Made by a program: the position numbers and the translations under genes. From assembly GCF_904424705.1 (NCBI RefSeq), contig NZ_CAJGBF010000012.1:1-64000 (forward strand): a stretch of 64,000 bases of DNA. Direction: 5' to 3'. Below the pieces are notes generated by a model. The model searched no databases. It was not told the origin of the DNA and saw only the letters and a list, made by a program, of their open reading frames with translations. Origin of the DNA: Rossellomorea arthrocnemi. GTDB taxonomy: Bacteria > Bacillota > Bacilli > Bacillales > Bacillaceae_B. Positions 59,209 through 64,000 of this stretch are shown here, piece by piece; positions within the stretch are counted from its first letter, which is position 1; the number at the start of each line of letters is the position of its first letter.

Positions 59209-60951
59209 ATGTCATTTCCAGTGAAAAAATTTCTTTCGTATTACAAACCGTATCGTTCGATTTTTCTTAGTGTATTGTTCTGTGCTTTGATCACGTCTTC
59301 CCTGACTCTCGTTTTTCCGTTGCTTGTTCGTTATGTGACGAAGGATGTTCTCTCAGGAAGTCTTTCCACGGCTTTTACCGATGTCCTTTGGGTCGGCGGA
59401 GTGATGGTGATTCTTGTCTGCTTCCAAAATGTCGGGAATTATATTGTGGATTACAAGGGGCATGAGATAGGTGCACGAATGGAGACCGATATGAGAGGCG
59501 AATTATTCGCTCATCTGCAGAAGCTTTCTTTCAGTTTTTATGATAAAGAGAAGACCGGCCGGCTGATGAGCCGTGTGACAAATGATCTCTTAATGGTATC
59601 GGAGCTTTACCATCACGGTCCTGAAGATTATGTGAAATATCTCGTTCGTTTTCTTGGAGCGTTTGTGATTCTGTTCTGGATCAATGCTCCACTTACTCTG
59701 ACCGTCTTTTGTTTCTTTCCGGTCCTTGGGTTCTTCTCACTTTATTTCAATAAGAGGCTGAACCGGGCGCTGACGGATAACAAAGAGCGGATCGGCGATA
59801 TCAATGCCCAGGTGGAGGATTCCTTATCCGGCATCCGCGTCGTTCAGTCGTTTGCCAATGAATCTCTTGAGATCAGGAAATTCAATGTGGAGAATCAACG
59901 GTTTCTGGAGAGCCGGAAGGGAACCTATCGTGCAGAGGCTTACTTCTATAACGGGACGGAAGCGTTCATTCAGTTGATTACGATCACCATCGTTATCTTC
60001 GGGTCCATTCAGATTGTGAATGCGACCCTTGACCTGGCTGATTTGATCACCTTTCTGCTGTATATAGGCTTTATGATCGAACCGATTCAGAGGCTCACTC
60101 ATATGAGTACGCAATTGCAGGAGGGGGTTACAGGGTTTCAGCGATTCATGGAAATCATGAGCACCCAACCGGTGATCGAAAATAAGCCTGAAGCAAAGTC
60201 TCTGGCAAACGTGAAGGGACACATTTTATTGAAAAACATTTCATTTCATTACGATTCGTCCTTGGAAGCGGTATTCAAAAATCTTTCTCTGGAGATTCTT
60301 CCAGGTGAATACGTAGCGATGGTTGGACCATCTGGAGCGGGAAAAACGACCCTTAGCTCTTTGATTCCCCGTTTCTATGACGTCACGGCTGGCGGAATTT
60401 ATGTCGATGGTGAAAATGTGAAAAATCTGGATTTGCATTCTCTCAGAAGCAACATCGGAATCGTGCAGCAGGATGTGTACCTTTTTTCCGGAACGGTCAT
60501 GGAAAATATCCGATATGGGCATCCGGAAGCGACAGACGAAGAGGTGATGATGGCTGCCCAGCAGGCGAACGCACACGAATTCATTACCTGTTTGCCACAA
60601 GGTTATCATTCCGAAATCGGTCAGCGCGGAGTCAGGTTATCCGGCGGGCAGAAACAGCGGATCAGTATCGCCCGTGTCTTCTTGAAGAACCCGCCGATCC
60701 TCATTCTCGACGAAGCCACGAGTGCCCTTGATAATGAAAGCGAAAGTATCGTCAAGGAATCCCTGGAGTTGCTGGCACAAGGTCGGACCACGCTCGTAAT
60801 CGCCCATCGCTTATCGACAATCAGGAACGCCGGGAGAATAGTAGTGTTGTCAGATGGAAGGTTTGTTGAGGAAGGGACACATGAAGCACTGCTAAAGCTA
60901 GATGGTTCTTATTCCAGACTGTATTCAAAACAGTTTGAGGTTCACGTGTAA
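59209..60951 (+). CDS. ABC exporter half-transporter (YgaD/BmrA-like)
   Basis: The 580-residue protein joins a six-helix exporter membrane domain (1-310) to an ATPase: Walker A GPSGAGKTT (373-381), Q-loop IVQQDVYLFSG, signature LSGGQ (477-481), Walker B ILILDE (497-502) and switch AHRLS. It works as a homodimer or with a partner to export lipophilic compounds or lipids. The leader peptide and hairpin upstream suggest induction by a translation inhibitor, hence a drug-efflux role. Confidence 0.9.
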   Translation: MSFPVKKFLSYYKPYRSIFLSVLFCALITSSLTLVFPLLVRYVTKDVLSGSLSTAFTDVLWVGGVMVILVCFQNVGNYIVDYKGHEIGARMETDMRGELFAHLQKLSFSFYDKEKTGRLMSRVTNDLLMVSELYHHGPEDYVKYLVRFLGAFVILFWINAPLTLTVFCFFPVLGFFSLYFNKRLNRALTDNKERIGDINAQVEDSLSGIRVVQSFANESLEIRKFNVENQRFLESRKGTYRAEAYFYNGTEAFIQLITITIVIFGSIQIVNATLDLADLITFLLYIGFMIEPIQRLTHMSTQLQEGVTGFQRFMEIMSTQPVIENKPEAKSLANVKGHILLKNISFHYDSSLEAVFKNLSLEILPGEYVAMVGPSGAGKTTLSSLIPRFYDVTAGGIYVDGENVKNLDLHSLRSNIGIVQQDVYLFSGTVMENIRYGHPEATDEEVMMAAQQANAHEFITCLPQGYHSEIGQRGVRLSGGQKQRISIARVFLKNPPILILDEATSALDNESESIVKESLELLAQGRTTLVIAHRLSTIRNAGRIVVLSDGRFVEEGTHEALLKLDGSYSRLYSKQFEVHV

Positions 60952-60956
60952 ATCGA

Positions 60957-60991
60957 GAAGGCTCTCATACCATTTTGGAGTGAGAGCCTTC
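60957..60991 (+). terminator. Terminator after the ABC exporter
   Basis: GAAGGCTCTCA pairs perfectly with TGAGAGCCTTC, followed by TTTACTTTT. Confidence 0.85.
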
Positions 60992-61109
60992 TTTACTTTT
61001 ACATAAGATAAACTTATAACTTTTCATAAAATAAATATCATTCACTTATTAGATCAATTCCGTTAGCATAGAAGCTATCCATAACGTTTTCATTATGAGG
61101 AGGATTCAC

Positions 61110-61571
61110 TTGGAGAGAGAATTGCACTTTAGACAAGCTGTTGAAAGAGACGTAGATCGGATCGTCGAAATGCTCGCTGATGATGTACTTGGCAGTAAAC
61201 GGGAACGTTACGAACATCCCCTTCCCGAAAGCTACATCCAAGCATTTAAAGCCATTGATTCTGATCCAAATAACGAATTAGTAGTCGCTTGTGACGGAGA
61301 AAAAATAGTCGGTGTGCAGCAAATCACGTTCACTCCATACCTCACCCATCAAGGTGGGTGGAGAGCGACGATAGAAGGCGTAAGGACCTCCGCTTCTGTA
61401 AGAGGGGAAGGGGTTGGCACGAAACTGATTCAATGGGCTATCGGTCGCGCAGAGGAACGGGGATGTCACCTCATTCAACTGACTACGGATAAGCAGAGGC
61501 CGGATGCATTACGATTTTATGAGAGGCTGGGTTTTCAGGCTACCCATGAAGGGTTGAAGCTCAAGCTGTAA
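61110..61571 (+). CDS. GNAT family N-acetyltransferase
   Basis: The 153-residue protein has GVRTSASVRGEGVGTKLIQWA (acetyl-CoA loop) and DALRFYERLGFQATHEG. It resembles GNATs near PhnO-like enzymes; substrate unknown. The TTG at 61110 after AGGAGG is the likely start; an ATG at 61095 lies in front of that ribosome binding site. Confidence 0.85.
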   Translation: MERELHFRQAVERDVDRIVEMLADDVLGSKRERYEHPLPESYIQAFKAIDSDPNNELVVACDGEKIVGVQQITFTPYLTHQGGWRATIEGVRTSASVRGEGVGTKLIQWAIGRAEERGCHLIQLTTDKQRPDALRFYERLGFQATHEGLKLKL

Positions 61572-61577
61572 GACACA

Positions 61578-61606
61578 CCAAAACGCTTGGTGCTCCAAGC
61601 GTGTTT
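61578..61606. terminator. Bidirectional terminator
   Basis: AAAACGCTTGG pairs with CCAAGCG-GTTTT over a short loop, with one bulge, between the convergent GNAT and membrane protein genes. Confidence 0.8.
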
Positions 61607-61624
61607 TGGGTATTTCATTCAACC

Positions 61625-62065
61625 TCATTTCACTTCCACTGAAAACACATAACTGCCATCTCCCTGCTTCCAGTGGGCCACTAGGTGATATACATAGACC
61701 CCTTTCTTTTCGGGAACCACGATCGTGTGATTCTTCACTTTTATGCTATCTCTCTGCTCTTCCCCGATCCATTGCTCTGCATCGATCTTTTGAGGTTTCT
61801 TTTTAAATTTCACGGTGATCTTCTCTCCAGGGGACACGGCAGTCGGCTCCTCTTCCCCTGCCATCGCCACGACACTTGAATACTCCTTATCTACACACTG
61901 ACCTGAAAAAAGCCCATTCCAGCAATAGGAGCCCTCTGTCGCTGGAATGGCGACTTCTCCTGCTGTGACATTCGGTGTCGGCGGTGCTGTACGGAACGGT
62001 TGGATGATAAACAGAATAATTGCGATCACGGCAATGATATTGCTGATTGCCAGTATCTTTTTCAC
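61625..62065 (-). CDS. Membrane-anchored or secreted protein of unknown function
   Basis: The 146-residue protein has one N-terminal hydrophobic segment (about 5-24), two cysteines close together (YCWNGLFSGQC) that could form a disulfide, and a beta-rich domain ending VYHLVAHWKQGDGSYVFSVEV. GTG 62065 is better spaced from AAAGGGG than GTG 62074. Family not recognised. Confidence 0.65.
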   Translation of the reverse strand: MKKILAISNIIAVIAIILFIIQPFRTAPPTPNVTAGEVAIPATEGSYCWNGLFSGQCVDKEYSSVVAMAGEEEPTAVSPGEKITVKFKKKPQKIDAEQWIGEEQRDSIKVKNHTIVVPEKKGVYVYHLVAHWKQGDGSYVFSVEVK

Positions 62066-62111
62066 AGCCTTCACCCCTTTACAACTTTAGACGTATCCCA
62101 CAGGAAAATGG

Positions 62112-62819
62112 TTACCCTTTGACCCTCTCCCTCCTCACAAGCATATCCATAGGAAGATACGTTAGAAAAAACACGACAAGTGCCGCTATTTCCAGATTAA
62201 TATAATATATGACCCCCGTTCCGAAAAAGGACAAGATCGTTTTGGATTCTGTCGGATTCGCCAGGTAGAAGAAGTTCGTATCGAGAAAAAGGTTCAGGAA
62301 GAAGATCGGCAAAGCGAGAAGATTGACCATCAGAAAGCCGGTCCAGATAGCTTTTCTTGGTACCCGGTATCCCTCATATACAATGAAATAAAGGACCGAC
62401 CACGCAATGGCTGCATGATGGAGGAAGTATTTCAGAAAGCGGAAATGAGGAAATTGATAAACCATTTCAGGCGTCAGCATGCTTAAAATCGGAGGAAGAA
62501 AACCGATAAAGAAGAGCAGATAAAAGGCCTTTTGACTGTGTTTAAGAAATAGATAAATCCCGATGAATGTACTGATGGAACAAAGCTGAAGGGGCAGATC
62601 TCCAACTTCCCACGTCCCGGTGGCCACAAGCCAGGTATGCCAAGACACTTCACTCAGGACCAGCATCCAACATAACGTCCACTTCATGAAAGACTGATAT
62701 CTCTTCAGGAAATGTCTAAAGTACACCATCCAAAATGATAATGCCATAAACATCAAAAGCACCGAGATATGGGGAACAGAAAACAATTCGAACGTCTGCA
62801 TCTCCGTCACGGAAAACAT
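62112..62819 (-). CDS. ywaF: YwaF-family (TIGR02206) membrane protein
   Basis: The 235-residue protein has seven hydrophobic segments and the family markers SWHTWLVATGTWEVGDLPLQLCSIS and FLHHAAIAWSVLYF. It agrees with B. subtilis YwaF in length and layout. Function is unknown. AGGGG lies before the ATG. Confidence 0.85.
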   Translation of the reverse strand: MFSVTEMQTFELFSVPHISVLLMFMALSFWMVYFRHFLKRYQSFMKWTLCWMLVLSEVSWHTWLVATGTWEVGDLPLQLCSISTFIGIYLFLKHSQKAFYLLFFIGFLPPILSMLTPEMVYQFPHFRFLKYFLHHAAIAWSVLYFIVYEGYRVPRKAIWTGFLMVNLLALPIFFLNLFLDTNFFYLANPTESKTILSFFGTGVIYYINLEIAALVVFFLTYLPMDMLVRRERVKG

Positions 62820-63067
62820 TACGCCACCCCTATTCCTTTTGAAAAGTGGTTATCATTGATAGTTTATTCGGTATAGGGGTTGACTAAGAATTGAATGTAC
62901 AAATTTAATGGATTCTAAACTAGAAGAAGGCTATCACCATACACCGTTCCTTAATTACCTTTCCGATGACCAGCCCTGACCAGGTATTCAGAAATGAGAG
63001 TATAAGAGTCTCCTTTTGCAGATTTATGATTGAGAAGTTATGATCGCATCCAGTCCGATTATATTTC
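62820..63067. other. Gap with possible gene fragment
   Basis: No gene with a canonical start. On the minus strand AAAAGGAG is followed by a frame ILSFLNTWSGLVIGKVIKER... to 62920 that lacks ATG, GTG or TTG near the site. It may be a decayed small gene. Confidence 0.3.
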
Positions 63068-63901
63068 CTACATCGTAAATGGAGGAATATACCGTCCATC
63101 CACATCTGTAAAACGATATTCTTCCGCAAGGTCTCCTGCTCTCAACACCTGTCCCGTCTTCTTCATGACTTTTGAGTCCGTCGCCAGTGACGTGATGGCA
63201 CGCCCCACATAATAAGGGGTTTCGGATTTCTGCAGGGCTTCTGATTCCTGCCAGTTTTCCTCACTTACTCCCATATGTTGGAGTACGAGCTCTGTTCTCA
63301 TGAATCCCGGGGATACGGACATGACCGCGATCCCTTCGTCTTTTAACTCTTCTGAAAGTCCGTACGCCATACGGACGAGTGCATTTTTTGCCAAATCATA
63401 ATAGAACTGTCCGGTGTACTTGCCTTCATCCCAAAACGTCGTATGGATGATCAGGGCTTCTTTATTTTCCCGCAACAGGGGGATGGCAAAATGATTGGTT
63501 GCAAGCTGGGCCCGTACTCCTGCCGTGAACATTTTATCCCAAATTTCTAGTGGCAGTTCCCAGAAAGCACCCGGATTTACTCCGATATCATGAGCCCCCC
63601 ACACGTTATTAACGAGAATATCAAGCCTTCCCTGTTCCTCACGAATCTGCTCGATGACCGCCTTCGTTTCCTCATCGATTGTATGATCACAACGAACAGC
63701 GATTCCTTTTCCTCCTGCTTCCTCGATTTGGATAACTGTGTCGTCAATCGTCCCGGGAAAGTTTTTCGTTGAATTCCCTTTCGTGCTCCGTCCCGTGACG
63801 TATACAGTGGCCCCGGCTTTGCCCAATTCAACGGCAATGGCCCGTCCCGCTCCCCGGCTTCCTCCTGTAACAAGTGCTACCTTTTCAGTAAGTAATTTCA
63901 T
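63068..63901 (-). CDS. Short-chain dehydrogenase/reductase
   Basis: The 277-residue protein has the SDR cofactor motif ALVTGGSRGAGRAIA, the NNVWG motif at LDILVNNVWGAHD, and YYDLAKNALVRMA with the catalytic YxxxK; TGRST after strand 2 suggests NADP preference. The longer insert after the Rossmann core is common in SDRs of this group (RhlG/dehydrogenase SDR family 1-like). AAAGGA before ATG 63901 sets the start; the frame is open to 63958. Confidence 0.87.
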   Translation of the reverse strand: MKLLTEKVALVTGGSRGAGRAIAVELGKAGATVYVTGRSTKGNSTKNFPGTIDDTVIQIEEAGGKGIAVRCDHTIDEETKAVIEQIREEQGRLDILVNNVWGAHDIGVNPGAFWELPLEIWDKMFTAGVRAQLATNHFAIPLLRENKEALIIHTTFWDEGKYTGQFYYDLAKNALVRMAYGLSEELKDEGIAVMSVSPGFMRTELVLQHMGVSEENWQESEALQKSETPYYVGRAITSLATDSKVMKKTGQVLRAGDLAEEYRFTDVDGRYIPPFTM

Positions 63902-64000
63902 CCAACCAATCCTTTCATCATGTGAGATAACCCCATTATACGATTCCATTCTTGACATCCAGTGTCATATTTCATTAAATAAAACTAAAAACAAGAAAAA

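Noticed and set aside
62920-63129. 69-codon protein overlapping the SDR end
   Set aside because: It overlaps the 3' end of a certain gene and its best ribosome binding site is not followed by a start codon.

Overview
The window looks like an accessory stretch of a spore-forming Bacillaceae chromosome. This is inferred from AGGAGG-type ribosome binding sites with frequent GTG/TTG starts, a CwlJ spore cortex hydrolase, a KGG-repeat stress protein behind a sigma-B-type promoter, YhfK-, YjhB- and YwaF-like proteins, a sacB-levB pair, and dispersed GC-rich repeats of a kind I associate from memory with Bacillus relatives such as Rossellomorea. No rRNA, tRNA, phage module, transposase or CRISPR array was seen.

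Layout. 1-6000: stress protein end, MFS exporter, DinB protein, small membrane proteins, a DUF2711-like protein and a secreted PHB-depolymerase-type esterase. 6006-8645: a small operon whose second gene is split by a 466-bp non-coding repeat element with a 6-bp target duplication, then a class D beta-lactamase. 8791-16932: MocR-type, LysR and thioesterase genes, methyltransferase, small operons, Asp-box protein and a Ham1-like pyrophosphatase. 16953-32471: a long, mostly minus-strand run of GNAT, Nudix, APH-fold, nucleotidase, uridine-kinase-like, M3 peptidase, DinB, VOC, ECF sigma, methyltransferase, esterase, AraC and LysE genes with many small membrane proteins between them. 32665-48884: Cys-rich protein, serine hydrolase, TetR with divergent hydrolase, DUF2268 lipoprotein, cwlJ, yhfK, HAD phosphatase, a 20-bp-period repeat array, a CAAX protease with an in-frame stop, SatA-like acetyltransferase, YkvA- and YnfA-family proteins. 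48979-58663: membrane alpha/beta hydrolase, then levB, sacB, a solute-binding lipoprotein and a YesM/YesN-type two-component system. 59094-63901: a leader peptide with a hairpin over the ribosome binding site of an ABC exporter, GNAT, YwaF-like protein and an SDR.

How the genes work together. The clearest functional block is levan metabolism: SacB makes levan from sucrose, LevB cuts it, and the adjacent sensor, regulator and binding protein (no permease genes) are well placed to sense a sugar and activate sacB. A second theme is chemical defence: beta-lactamase, MFS and ABC exporters, APH-like, GNAT and SatA-like enzymes, VOC and DinB proteins. A third is gene decay: at least five genes are broken (insertion, frameshift, in-frame stop, truncation), which suggests a region under weak selection. 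Start sites were moved from the longest reading frame to the best ribosome binding site wherever one was visible.
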